Shown in pieces: positions 49,083-58,464 of a DNA stretch of 64,000 bases. The notes beneath the pieces are model-generated. The model made no database searches. It was not told the origin of the DNA and saw only the letters and a program-made list of their open reading frames with translations. Position numbers and translations under genes: made by a program. Position 1 is the first letter of the stretch; every line of letters starts with the position of its first letter. Source of the stretch: an uncultured Bacillota bacterium (GTDB lineage Bacteria; Bacillota; Dethiobacteria; DTU022; UBA8154); NCBI GenBank assembly GCA_937973635.1, contig CALJJZ010000035.1, forward strand, positions 107,513 through 171,512, read 5' to 3'.

Positions 49083-51328
49083 GCCTTTCCCGGACCCCTT
49101 TTCTGTAGCGGCACGGCGATCTCTATGGTTGTGCCGCCCCCTGGGCGGGACAATATTTTTAACCTGCCGTTAACAAGCTCCACTCGCTCCTGCATACCGA
49201 TCAGCCCTAAGGACTTTTCACTGTTAAGCACCGCTTCGGGCATAAAACCAATCCCGTTATCGGAGATCTGGACAGATATTTCGCCGTTGCTCTGATCAAA
49301 GAGGACGGTAGCCTCCTTGGCCGCGGCATGGCGGGCAATATTGGTCAACGCTTCCTGCACGCAGCGGAAGAGGGCCGTTTCCACTTCGCTCCCCAGCCTT
49401 TTATGTTCCCAGGATTTTGTCTTGACCTGGATATTTATACCGGCACGCTTGCTAAAGCTCTCCGCCATGTGGCGCACGGCGGGCACCAGCCCCATGTCAT
49501 CTAAGACCGGGGGGCGGAGTGATACAGCCTGCAAGTGGACAAAATCCATGGTGGCATCGATCACACCAATGCTCTGGCCGACCCTTTCCGCAAAGTCAGG
49601 GGCTAGACCGGCCAGCTCCCTAGCAAGGATCTGCAGCTCGATTTTCAGGGTCGTAAGGGCCTGGCCCACATTGTCGTGTAGCTCCCGGGAAAGGCGGCGG
49701 CGTTCCTCTTCCTGGGCTTTTAACACCCTGGCAGAGAGGGCGCGGAGTTTTTTATGGCTGGACTTGAGCTTTTCTTCCGCTTCCGCACGTTCGGTAACGT
49801 CCCGGGCAATTCCCTCTATGGCCAGCAGCCGGCCTTCCCCATCAAAAACAGGGACGGCGTACTGTTCAAGCCAGATCGTCCTGCCGTCTTTACAGGGCCA
49901 CGGCATAGTTACAGGTTTTTTGTCGCCCTGCCTGGCCTCTGTCTCCTTCTTTTCACTAAAATAAGAGCAGGCCGGCCCCACTATTTTCCTGGCAAGCTCT
50001 GCCTCCCTGTAAAATTCTTCGGGCCGGTAGCCGGTCAGCCGGTAAGCGGCCGGGCTGATATACTCCATCTGCAGCAGGGGGTTCAGCCTAGCCCGGTAGA
50101 TAATGTCCCGGGAATTATCGGCAAGGAGGCGGAACAAAGACTCGCTCTTGATAAGGGCATCCCTGTCCTGCAGGTTTGTCAGGGCGCTGCCCACAAAGGG
50201 GGAGATACCCTCCAGGAAAAAGAGGCCGTCACAAAGGGGTAAGATATCCTCTTCCCTCCGGTCGTACAGGTGGAAATACCCTATCGTCCCTCGGGGCGCC
50301 TTTAGAGGCACAAACAAAATCCGCTTCAAGTTAGACCGGACACAGTCCCCGGCGCACAGGCTGCCTGTGGCACCCTCTTCCCCGCTGCCGGTGCGCCGGC
50401 AGTAGAGGCTGCCAAAAGAAGTAAAGACAAGGTCCCTGTCCTTGTTTTCGTTCCCACTATTTGCAAGGCATCCTTGGCCCTTGCCAAGGGAGAAAAAATC
50501 TTCTGCATCATAGCAACAGGGTGCAGACAACATCTCGTAAACACCGGAAAGGCTGCTGTGGGCAACGGTAGAAAAGCTTTCCCCAGTAAAAAGCCTGAGC
50601 GCACCGGCCTCAAACCCAGTAAACTCCAGGACTTTCAGCAGCACCATCTGGATACCCCAGTCTACGCTGTCCGTTTCTGCCAGCAGGGAGAGGACTTCCG
50701 CTAGAGCCCGTTGAAAGGACCAGGCTTTTTTGGCAGCTGAGCTTTCAAAAGGCTCCCAGCCATAGGGCGTTTTATAGATAGCCTGGTGGTAACGTAGAAG
50801 CTCCATGGTCTCTCTTCCCCTTTGTGACGGCAGACTATAAGCGCAGAGGGAAAGCATTTTTTGATAAGGGATATAGCTCTCTATCACCCTTTCATAGGCA
50901 GCCATTGCCCCTGCGCCGTTATGGCCCGGCCGGCATAAATTGCCGCCCACACGCAGTCCTTCGTATCCACGCTCAAAGACAGCTGCCAGCTGCCTGTGCA
51001 AGAATTCCACGGCCCTGCCAGCATGGAAAATTCCTCCAGAGTAAAACGTATCTTCAAAGGGCAAAAGCAAGAGCAGGCCTTGTTCAAGATAAAGACCTGT
51101 CTCTGGAATCGTCTTCTCCATGGCCGCCCGTGCCTCTTTTTCCTCTACAAGGTCGCACAAAAACCAGATACACTTTTCCTCACGGCGCAAGCCTGCAGCA
51201 AAATAGAGGGGCAGGGCCTCCAGGAGGTCGTCCTTGCTTTCATAAAAGAGGCACAGGTGCGTCCCCCAGGGCGCTTCCGGGAAACAGACAAAACCTGTCT
51301 CACGCAAAATATCACCCTGCACCCGCAT
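49079..51328 (-). CDS. MEDS-GAF/PAS-histidine kinase (NarX/DegS-like)
   Basis: N-terminal WGTHLCLFYESKDDLLEALPLYFAAGLRREEKCIWF (MEDS), PAS, RRRLSRELHDNVGQALTTLKIELQ, HATPase; internal ATG start. Confidence 0.92.
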   Translation of the reverse strand: MRVQGDILRETGFVCFPEAPWGTHLCLFYESKDDLLEALPLYFAAGLRREEKCIWFLCDLVEEKEARAAMEKTIPETGLYLEQGLLLLLPFEDTFYSGGIFHAGRAVEFLHRQLAAVFERGYEGLRVGGNLCRPGHNGAGAMAAYERVIESYIPYQKMLSLCAYSLPSQRGRETMELLRYHQAIYKTPYGWEPFESSAAKKAWSFQRALAEVLSLLAETDSVDWGIQMVLLKVLEFTGFEAGALRLFTGESFSTVAHSSLSGVYEMLSAPCCYDAEDFFSLGKGQGCLANSGNENKDRDLVFTSFGSLYCRRTGSGEEGATGSLCAGDCVRSNLKRILFVPLKAPRGTIGYFHLYDRREEDILPLCDGLFFLEGISPFVGSALTNLQDRDALIKSESLFRLLADNSRDIIYRARLNPLLQMEYISPAAYRLTGYRPEEFYREAELARKIVGPACSYFSEKKETEARQGDKKPVTMPWPCKDGRTIWLEQYAVPVFDGEGRLLAIEGIARDVTERAEAEEKLKSSHKKLRALSARVLKAQEEERRRLSRELHDNVGQALTTLKIELQILARELAGLAPDFAERVGQSIGVIDATMDFVHLQAVSLRPPVLDDMGLVPAVRHMAESFSKRAGINIQVKTKSWEHKRLGSEVETALFRCVQEALTNIARHAAAKEATVLFDQSNGEISVQISDNGIGFMPEAVLNSEKSLGLIGMQERVELVNGRLKILSRPGGGTTIEIAVPLQKRGPGKA

Positions 51329-51547
51329 AAAAAAACACCCTTTCTTCAGCAACAATACTATATCTTCATCATTTCCCGGGAAATTTTCTCATAAAATAAT
51401 ATTTCGACATCTTTTTTAGAGTTCCTTTCAATTATCTCCCTAGCTACCTAAAAAATCTCAGCCCGGCCAATCCGTACCATTGACGTCCTTACAAACCGGT
51501 TAAGCTTTACAGGAGCACCCTGTTCAGTTATAATAGGATCCAGACAG

Positions 51548-51624
51548 CGGGGCGTAGCGCAGCTTGGCAGCGCGCTTGGTTCGGGACCAAGAGGTCGCGA
51601 GTTCAAATCTCGCCGCTCCGACCA
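51548..51624 (+). tRNA. tRNA-Pro (CGG)
   Basis: CGGGGCG...CTTGG-TTCGGGA-CCAAG...GAGTTCAAATCTC...CGCTCCGACCA; acceptor stem pairs with one G-U, CCA encoded. Confidence 0.95.
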
Positions 51625-51715
51625 CGATAAACACGGGGTTCTGTGAAGTCCCTGTTAACATAATAAGCCACTAAAAAAGGCTCAGTACAAATTTTTGATA
51701 CACATTTTTAAAAAG

Positions 51716-51748
51716 AAAAAACCGGGAAGCCTGTAGCTCCCCGGTTTT
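51716..51748. terminator. Bidirectional-looking intrinsic terminator
   Basis: AAAAACCGGGAAGCCTGTAGCTCCCCGGTTTT. Confidence 0.7.
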
Positions 51749-51910
51749 CTGTAGCCGGCTAGCAACCGGTTATTTTCCCAAGAGGGGAGCCAGCAGGTTG
51801 CCCACTTTATCTGCTGCTTCCCGCCTCATTTTGGCCGGAAGCCTAGCTTCTTTATTTCTACTCCTCCCAGCCAAAGGAAAAGAGCACCGAGTTATCAGTG
51901 CTCCTTATGA

Positions 51911-52714
51911 TTATGTTTCCTGCCATATTTCATTGGGCCTGTCTTCTGCTATTATTTCTTCTGGGTACCATATTCTCCAGTGAGAGTTTTCTGCTACATA
52001 GCTGTTTATTTCTTCGATGTCTTCCGGTTTAACATACTGTTCCGCCGGGACAATAAAAACTCTGCCGTCTGCATCGCCTAAAAACCAAATACCGGTTTCG
52101 GCATGGACAAACCGTTTGTTTTCTTCAGCAAAATCAAAACCGGGCATCATTCTTACCGTCCGTGTTTCAGACCCCGCCAGCATTTCTTCTTTTATTTCAT
52201 TAAGGGCTGCCCGGATGTGTTCTGGAGTTATTTCTTTTAAAACTGCTTCCGTTGTGGTAACGCCGTATGGCGGAGGGCTGCTTGGGCCTCCGACGCTCCA
52301 CATTTCTCCCAGGTCATAGACGATGCTGTATGCGTTTATTAGGTGTTTTCGCCGGAGGGTTGGCGAAGCTTTCCTTAATTCCTCAAAGGCCTTATTAACA
52401 TCAGCAATAACCGCCTGGACAACAGGTATCGCCATGAACTCTCCTGCTGCGGAAATCTCCTGTAATGCGTTTTGCCATTCCTGTTCTATTTGAGCGACCT
52501 CTTCCTTTAACTCAGCAAATTTAATGATAGAATGCTCGTTTTTAGGCCAAAAATAACGGGTAAGCAGCTCACGGAGAGAAGAAGGCACTCCTTGGGCATA
52601 AAAGGCTGTTTCTTTTTCTAGCATAATATCGTTTAACCTATCGACTTCTTCATAATCCATCTTCTCGAGCGTTTCAGGCACAAGCCCGAGGGATTCTTCC
52701 AGCCCCTTAATCAC
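51911..52714 (-). CDS. Hypothetical protein of unknown family
   Basis: 267 aa intact ORF; AETGIWFLGDADGRVFIVPAEQYVKPEDIEEINSYV; no recognised domain. Confidence 0.6.
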   Translation of the reverse strand: MIKGLEESLGLVPETLEKMDYEEVDRLNDIMLEKETAFYAQGVPSSLRELLTRYFWPKNEHSIIKFAELKEEVAQIEQEWQNALQEISAAGEFMAIPVVQAVIADVNKAFEELRKASPTLRRKHLINAYSIVYDLGEMWSVGGPSSPPPYGVTTTEAVLKEITPEHIRAALNEIKEEMLAGSETRTVRMMPGFDFAEENKRFVHAETGIWFLGDADGRVFIVPAEQYVKPEDIEEINSYVAENSHWRIWYPEEIIAEDRPNEIWQET

Positions 52715-52737
52715 CGAGCATCACCGCTATATGGGCT

Positions 52738-53751
52738 TTATGGGGACTTTGGAAAAAAGAGTTCATGCAGTGCAGCGGTATTTAACCTTTGTCCGATCAC
52801 ACAGAGCTTTCCCGTAGCAGCGGGAGCTGCGCGGCGTATATTTTTCTCTCCCGGTACATAATCAAAATTTATCCAGTGCCCGTCTTCGCCCTGCAAAACC
52901 CCCTTGGCCCTGATGATCTGACCGTAGCGGGGGGAATTCCCAAGCTCGTCCAGAATGCTGTGCAGTAGGTCTTCCTCGTAAAACATTGTTGTTTCTCTAC
53001 CCCAGGACTGGAAAGTTGCCTTAAGCAGATCTCTTTCTCCATGTTCGTAAGCATGGAGGCACCTTAAGCAACCAGCTTGCTCCTCCTGTGCATTATGAGA
53101 ACATAAAGGCAAGGATGCTTTTTCCCATAAGCTTTCCCAACCCTTTTTATCCCTCTTTTCGCTTAATTCTATAATCTGACGCCCTGAGAGCTGCTCCCAG
53201 GGCGTGGCAATGATCTTTGCCCCGGTGTTTAGTTTCCTGATGTTATCTATAATTAAATCTAGGAAACCTTTATCTGCTAGCTGAGTACGGCTAAGGATAA
53301 CTGTACCGGCCGCGGCGATCTGGTCCTTATAAAAATCGCCGAAGTTATCAAGGTAAGCCTGATAATTTAAACTATCAACCACGACAATCTTCATGTTTAG
53401 CGCGCCCTTCCCTGAGCGGTGTACAAAGTCTTGGACTGCGCTTATGACCTCCGATAGTTTTCCCAGGCCAGAGGGTTCAATTACGACCCGCTCAGGTTTA
53501 AAATTCTTTGTTAGCTCTTCCAGGGCCTCGCGCAAACTCCCCTGCAAACTGCAACAAATACAGCCGGAAGTGATCTCCTTGATCTCCAAAACAGTTTCTT
53601 TAAGCGTCTCCCCGTCTATGCCAATTTCTCCAAATTCATTTTCGATAAGTGCTACCTTTTCTTTATGTAGCTCTTCTGCCAGCAATTTTTTAATCAGCGT
53701 GGTCTTCCCAGCCCCTAAGAAGCCAGAGACGATGTCTATTTTAAGCTCCAA
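52738..53751 (-). CDS. CobW/G3E-family GTPase (metallochaperone)
   Basis: IVSGFLGAGKTTLIKKLL Walker A, GCICCSLQGSL (CxCC), VIEPSGLG. Confidence 0.92.
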   Translation of the reverse strand: MELKIDIVSGFLGAGKTTLIKKLLAEELHKEKVALIENEFGEIGIDGETLKETVLEIKEITSGCICCSLQGSLREALEELTKNFKPERVVIEPSGLGKLSEVISAVQDFVHRSGKGALNMKIVVVDSLNYQAYLDNFGDFYKDQIAAAGTVILSRTQLADKGFLDLIIDNIRKLNTGAKIIATPWEQLSGRQIIELSEKRDKKGWESLWEKASLPLCSHNAQEEQAGCLRCLHAYEHGERDLLKATFQSWGRETTMFYEEDLLHSILDELGNSPRYGQIIRAKGVLQGEDGHWINFDYVPGEKNIRRAAPAATGKLCVIGQRLNTAALHELFFPKSP

Positions 53752-54515
53752 GGATATTCACTTCCTTTTTTTTTGCTCTTAATCATCCACCAGGAAAACA
53801 AAAGTAGCGGGGGCGTAATTAATTGGGTTAGGGTAAAAAAACCGTAGCCCCAGAATTCATGCACATAACCTAGAAGATAAAGGGGGTTTTCCCGAAAGGT
53901 TTCCTCAATGCCGCCACGCAAGAGCGAATAATAAAAGATAAAAGACCAGAAAAGCACTCCTGGCTCATTATTCGCCCGGCGGGCCAGGTAATTGTGGATC
54001 AAAAGGACGGAAAGGCCGATTAGAGAGCCGTAAATCTGGGTGGGGTGGCGTTGCATAGACAGCAGCAATGCGGGCCGGCCAAGGATTTCCTGGTTGAAGA
54101 TATTAGCGATCCGGACCAGGGCATAGCCTATGGCAATACCCGGCACTGCCAGATCGAGGAGCATATTGAGATTAAGCTTGTGGCGGCGAGCCCACAGCCA
54201 GGCCCCAAATAATCCGCCCAAGAGCCCTCCGTGGAAAGCAAGGCCGCCATGGTCAATGCGGATTATATTTTGAGGAGCAGCGGTAAAATAGCCCAGATTT
54301 GTCAGGACGTAAAGGGCACGAGCTCCTATTACACCCAAGGCAAGGGCAAAAAAGACTACTCCTAAAAGGTCATCTTCTTTAAAGCCTTTCCCCTTTCCTT
54401 TTGCTATCAACAAAGAGGCCCCTAGAGCAAAGGATATGGCCATCATGAAACCGTACCAGCGGACAGCCAGAGGCCCCACGGCAAAAATAATAGGGCTAAT
54501 ATTTTCCCTTAGCAT
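53736..54515 (-). CDS. lgt: Prolipoprotein diacylglyceryl transferase
   Basis: FAVGPLAVRWYGFMMAISFALG, IDHGGLAFHGGLLGGLFGAWLWARRHKLN, HPTQIYGS. Confidence 0.93.
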   Translation of the reverse strand: MLRENISPIIFAVGPLAVRWYGFMMAISFALGASLLIAKGKGKGFKEDDLLGVVFFALALGVIGARALYVLTNLGYFTAAPQNIIRIDHGGLAFHGGLLGGLFGAWLWARRHKLNLNMLLDLAVPGIAIGYALVRIANIFNQEILGRPALLLSMQRHPTQIYGSLIGLSVLLIHNYLARRANNEPGVLFWSFIFYYSLLRGGIEETFRENPLYLLGYVHEFWGYGFFTLTQLITPPLLLFSWWMIKSKKKGSEYPWSLK

Positions 54516-54562
54516 TATGCCACCAGCTTATTAAAGGGATTAGCGGCGCGCTTTTAAATTAA

Positions 54563-54579
54563 ATGCAATTTAATTGCAT
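54563..54579. promoter_or_regulatory. Perfect palindrome between divergent lgt/cobW and cobW-permease transcripts
   Basis: ATGCAATT-T-AATTGCAT; operator candidate. Confidence 0.5.
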
Positions 54580-54780
54580 ATGTATATATTATATATCTCT
54601 CTAGCCTAAGATGCAAGGAGGTTTTGGGAAAAGGCGGCAAGCTCTCAGCTGTTGGGTTTTGTAAAAAAAGAGGAAGGCAAAGAGCAGGATTATATTCTCC
54701 CTTGTTGAAGATATGGAGACAGAGATCGTGTAAACGTTTAATCGCCATATGAAAATAAATATAGAAAGGGCTTTGCGCTA

Positions 54781-56415
54781 ATGGGCGTTGCGCTGGAAAT
54801 TGTGGCCGGTTTTTTGGGCGCAGGCAAAACAACCGTAATCAACCAGATGTTGAAATCATACCTTGCAAACGGCCATAAAGTGTTGGTCATCCAGGGTGAA
54901 AGGGGAGAAAAAAACATAGACCAACAGGCCTACCAAAATACAGGCAGGCTTGTTGTTAAAACGGCAAAGGTTAAAGATCTAGATCCTTTGCAGCTGGTTC
55001 GCTGGCTAGAGGAGCATAAACCTGACAATTTGATTATTGAAAACAACGGCATGGAAGAGCTGGAACCCCTTTTAAAAAAATTAGAGCAACGTCCACTGCG
55101 AAAATATTGCCGCCTGCAAAGGATAATTTCCCTTGTAAAAGCCGGGACATTTAATCTTTATGCGGCAAACATAGGCAGGCTTTTTGGGGAACCGCTGTCA
55201 AAAGCAGATATGGTTATCCTCACAGCAACAGAAGGCCTGCCAGCAAAGGACTTGCGCCAAATTCAAAAGGAGATCTTAAAATTTAACGGTGACGCTGCTT
55301 TTTTACTCCTCCCTTCTGCCGCAAAAGCAGAAAAACAGTTTCCTGAAGAGAGTTTTTCTGCTGGAGGGAAAAGGGGGCTCTTTAGCACAGCTGACCCCCT
55401 AGTTTCTTTTGCTTTGCTTTACGCCATATTGTTGGTATTTGGTTTTATAGTCACTTTGAGGGTTTTTGATTATGCCCGGGGTGAACTTTACCTGGCCCGG
55501 GCCCAAATATTTATCACTATATTTGTCAGCATATTGCTCCAGGCTTTCCCTTTCATCATGATAGGGGTCTTGGTATCGGCGGCGATCCAGGTTTTTGTTC
55601 CCCAGCAATTTTTTAGCCGCCTCTTTTCGCGAAACGTTGTTTTTTCTACGGCGATAGCCGTAATGGCCGGCATTTTTTTCCCTGTCTGTGACTGTGCCAT
55701 TATCCCAGTTATGCGCCGGCTAGTTCAAAAAGGAGTCCCCCTTTCTGCAGCGCTTACATTTATGCTCGCTGCTCCCATAGTTGATCCGGTGGTAGTTGCT
55801 TCTACGGCCTACGCTTTCCCCGATAAGCCTTTTATAGCCCTCTACCGCCTTTCTTTAGGAGTGTTTATTGCCATCATTGCCGGCCTGATAATGCGTATTA
55901 TACCCTACAAGGGAGAAATTTTAAAAGGAGGCGCAGTGTTTAGCGCTTGTTCCTGTGGTTACTGCAGTCAAGCAGACTCGACAAGGGCAGACCCCCATCC
56001 CTTCACAGCCCGTATAAAGGGGATGATAAACCACGCCACAGCCGAATTCTTCCAGGTTGGGCAGTTCCTTGTCCTGGCTGCCGTGTTTTCTACTTATATT
56101 CAGACCAGCATCTCGCCGGCTACTGTGGCTTTTTTCGCTGGCAGCCCTGTCGGAGCGTTGCTGACGATGATGGGTTTTGCTTTCATTTTGTCTATCTGCT
56201 CCACTTCCGATGCTTTTATCGCCAGAAATTTTATCCACCAGTTTCCCCTGACGTCTATTCTGGGTTTTATGGTCTTTGGTGCGTTTTTGGACATCAAGAA
56301 TTTACTTTTGCTCTCTGGAAATTTTGCAGGCAGGTTTGTCGTTCACTTGGTCTTATTAATTGTAACGGTTTCCTTTATTGTACTCTCTTTATCAGGTAAA
56401 ATGTTGTTTTTTTAA
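54781..56415 (+). CDS. Fusion of CobW-like GTPase domain to UPF0718/DUF318-type permease
   Basis: N-term IVAGFLGAGKTTVINQML; C-term multi-TM with GIFFPVCDCAIIPVMRRLVQKGVPLSAALTFMLAAPIVDPVV. Confidence 0.88.
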   Translation: MGVALEIVAGFLGAGKTTVINQMLKSYLANGHKVLVIQGERGEKNIDQQAYQNTGRLVVKTAKVKDLDPLQLVRWLEEHKPDNLIIENNGMEELEPLLKKLEQRPLRKYCRLQRIISLVKAGTFNLYAANIGRLFGEPLSKADMVILTATEGLPAKDLRQIQKEILKFNGDAAFLLLPSAAKAEKQFPEESFSAGGKRGLFSTADPLVSFALLYAILLVFGFIVTLRVFDYARGELYLARAQIFITIFVSILLQAFPFIMIGVLVSAAIQVFVPQQFFSRLFSRNVVFSTAIAVMAGIFFPVCDCAIIPVMRRLVQKGVPLSAALTFMLAAPIVDPVVVASTAYAFPDKPFIALYRLSLGVFIAIIAGLIMRIIPYKGEILKGGAVFSACSCGYCSQADSTRADPHPFTARIKGMINHATAEFFQVGQFLVLAAVFSTYIQTSISPATVAFFAGSPVGALLTMMGFAFILSICSTSDAFIARNFIHQFPLTSILGFMVFGAFLDIKNLLLLSGNFAGRFVVHLVLLIVTVSFIVLSLSGKMLFF

Positions 56416-56447
56416 TATAAGTTAATATAAGTTATTGGGGAGAGGGT

Positions 56448-57257
56448 ATGATGAAGCTTTTTGGCGCTCGTTTCCTAAACCTGGATGCTTTGTTTAAAAC
56501 GGCCATACTCCTGGGCTTTACTATATTTTTTACCCAGACCATAATTACTGGTGAAGCGCTGGCCTATGTATCCCCCAAAATATTCCCCTTCATTAAATTC
56601 AGCGCTGCCATTATGGCCCTAATGGCCGTATTTTCTGCCGTAGATATAGTTAGAATTCCCCGTAAGCGACCCCGCATGACCACCTATACCCTTTTTGCCC
56701 TGTCTCTGGCCTTGGCTTTGCTTTTCCCTCCGGCCTTCCTCGGCGGCAGCGATCTTAAGGGGAGACAGGTAGATCTAGGCCTATACCGGACAGAAAACGG
56801 AGCAACCCGAGCTTCCGGCAACCTAGAACTAGGGCGGGCGGCGGAACAGCAAAGGCCGACAGGTCCAGGAGAGCCGCCGCCTGCTTTACAGGGGAACAAA
56901 ATTGTCTTTACAGAAGAAAATTTTTATTACTCGTTGTACTTGCTCTATCGAGAGGTGGAATATTACCAAGGAATAGAGGTGGAGATAAGCGGTTTTGTTT
57001 TTAAAGACGCATCTTTTGCAGCAGACGAGTTTGTCGTTTCACGTTTTGTCATGGTCTGCTGCACCGCCGATATGCAGCTGGCAGGCATAATGTGCCATTT
57101 CCCCGGATCGCAAGGGCTGGAAGAAAACACATGGGTCCGTGTTAAAGGAGTTTTGCAGCAAGGGACGTTTAGGGGAGAAACCATACCGGTCATAATCCCT
57201 GTGGAAATATCTCCCATTAATATGCCTGATCCGCCGTATGTGTATCCCAAATTCTAA
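56448..57257 (+). CDS. TIGR03943/DUF1980-type protein, partner of UPF0718 permease
   Basis: N-terminal TM helices then VEISGFVFKDASFAADEFVVSRFVMVCCTADMQLAGIMCHFPGSQGLEENTWVRVKGVLQ. Confidence 0.85.
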   Translation: MMKLFGARFLNLDALFKTAILLGFTIFFTQTIITGEALAYVSPKIFPFIKFSAAIMALMAVFSAVDIVRIPRKRPRMTTYTLFALSLALALLFPPAFLGGSDLKGRQVDLGLYRTENGATRASGNLELGRAAEQQRPTGPGEPPPALQGNKIVFTEENFYYSLYLLYREVEYYQGIEVEISGFVFKDASFAADEFVVSRFVMVCCTADMQLAGIMCHFPGSQGLEENTWVRVKGVLQQGTFRGETIPVIIPVEISPINMPDPPYVYPKF

Positions 57258-57334
57258 ACGGGGAGCAAGTTATAAATTTTTTTGGCAGCAAGCAGGAAAA
57301 TGAAAACAACAGGGAGAATAGTAATAAACAGTTG

Positions 57335-57361
57335 GTGTTACTAATTTAATAATAATAACAC
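57335..57361. promoter_or_regulatory. NikR-like inverted repeat upstream of fmdE-ABC operon
   Basis: GTGTTAC-N13-ATAACAC. Confidence 0.45.
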
Positions 57362-57415
57362 TGAGACAAAAAGGAGCAGAAAACAGGAAATTAGTTATTT
57401 TTTTTTGGTCCTTTA

Positions 57416-57442
57416 GTAACACAAAAACAAATTTAGTAATAC
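57416..57442. promoter_or_regulatory. Pair of same-orientation half-sites upstream of fmdE-ABC operon
   Basis: GTAACAC-N13-GTAATAC, same 13-nt spacing as the site at 57335. Confidence 0.4.
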
Positions 57443-57477
57443 CAGCACATAATTCCTTAGCAAAGGAGGATGCTTTT

Positions 57478-58464
57478 GTGTATGGTGGGGATATTTTTGC
57501 CAAATGGAGAGATAGAGAAATTACCTTCATTGGAGAAGGGGTAAAAGCGCAGTTTGACAATACCCAGCAGACTCCCCTGGGCTTTCAGTGGCGCGGGAGG
57601 CATTATGAAGTATTGAAGATGTTGCACAGCGCTAAAAACCCAGAAGGCCACTTGCAATATCTCTTGCTCACAGATGGGGGGATCTTTTCCCTCGCTTTGA
57701 AACGTGAAGAGAGCAAAGCTGACCTGTGTCGCAGCAGGTGGTTTTTAAATTTTCGTGTAAAGGACGAAAGGGAGGCGAACAGCAATGGCCCTAACTTTTC
57801 AAGTAGCAGTATCGAAATGAAAGGGTTGCTTCAGGGCAAAGAGCTAAGCCCTATCTCCCTGGTGCCTTTACTGCTGGCTAATGTGGCGTACTACCACGGC
57901 CATCTTTGCCCTGAGCTGGCTGTTGGGTACCGGGCCGCGCTAGTAGCTCAGGAAGAATTAGGCTTCTCCCGGCATAACGCCCACAATTTTTTTATAGTGG
58001 CCGAAAACATGACTTCGGCCATTGAAGCGCTGCAGCTCATCACAGGCTGCACCATCGGCAACCAGAACTTTTTTGCCTACGACCTAGGGAAACATGTCTA
58101 TTATTTCGGCAGTTATGCCACAGCACAAGAGCCAGGGAAAGCCTTGCGCCTGGCTTTGACAAACCTTGTTGTTGATCTTAGCCCCAAGGGCGAATTGGGA
58201 AGAAGGCTCTTCTCCGGAGAAGCGAACAGGGAGGAACAAAAGGAATACCAGCAGGCTATCAATGATGCGGTACAAAAGATTTTGCATCTTGCTCCACAGG
58301 ATCTATTTACAAAAACCAGGATCTCTTTACAACCACCTAGGGCTGGTGGACATTTGGATTATACCTGCTGTTCCCACTGCGGGGAGGTGACGGTAAGGGG
58401 AAAATGCCATCTCCTTGAAAATGGTTTTGTTTGCCCGGTCTGTTTCGCCAAAGCTAAAATGTAA
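57478..58464 (+). CDS. FmdE-family protein with N-terminal extension and C-terminal zinc ribbon
   Basis: YYHGHLCPELAVGYRAALVAQEELG...TGCTIGNQNFFAYDLGKHVYYF (FmdE core); C-term CCSHCGEVTVRGKCHLLENGFVCPVCF; GTG start after AAAGGAGG. Confidence 0.85.
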   Translation: MYGGDIFAKWRDREITFIGEGVKAQFDNTQQTPLGFQWRGRHYEVLKMLHSAKNPEGHLQYLLLTDGGIFSLALKREESKADLCRSRWFLNFRVKDEREANSNGPNFSSSSIEMKGLLQGKELSPISLVPLLLANVAYYHGHLCPELAVGYRAALVAQEELGFSRHNAHNFFIVAENMTSAIEALQLITGCTIGNQNFFAYDLGKHVYYFGSYATAQEPGKALRLALTNLVVDLSPKGELGRRLFSGEANREEQKEYQQAINDAVQKILHLAPQDLFTKTRISLQPPRAGGHLDYTCCSHCGEVTVRGKCHLLENGFVCPVCFAKAKM

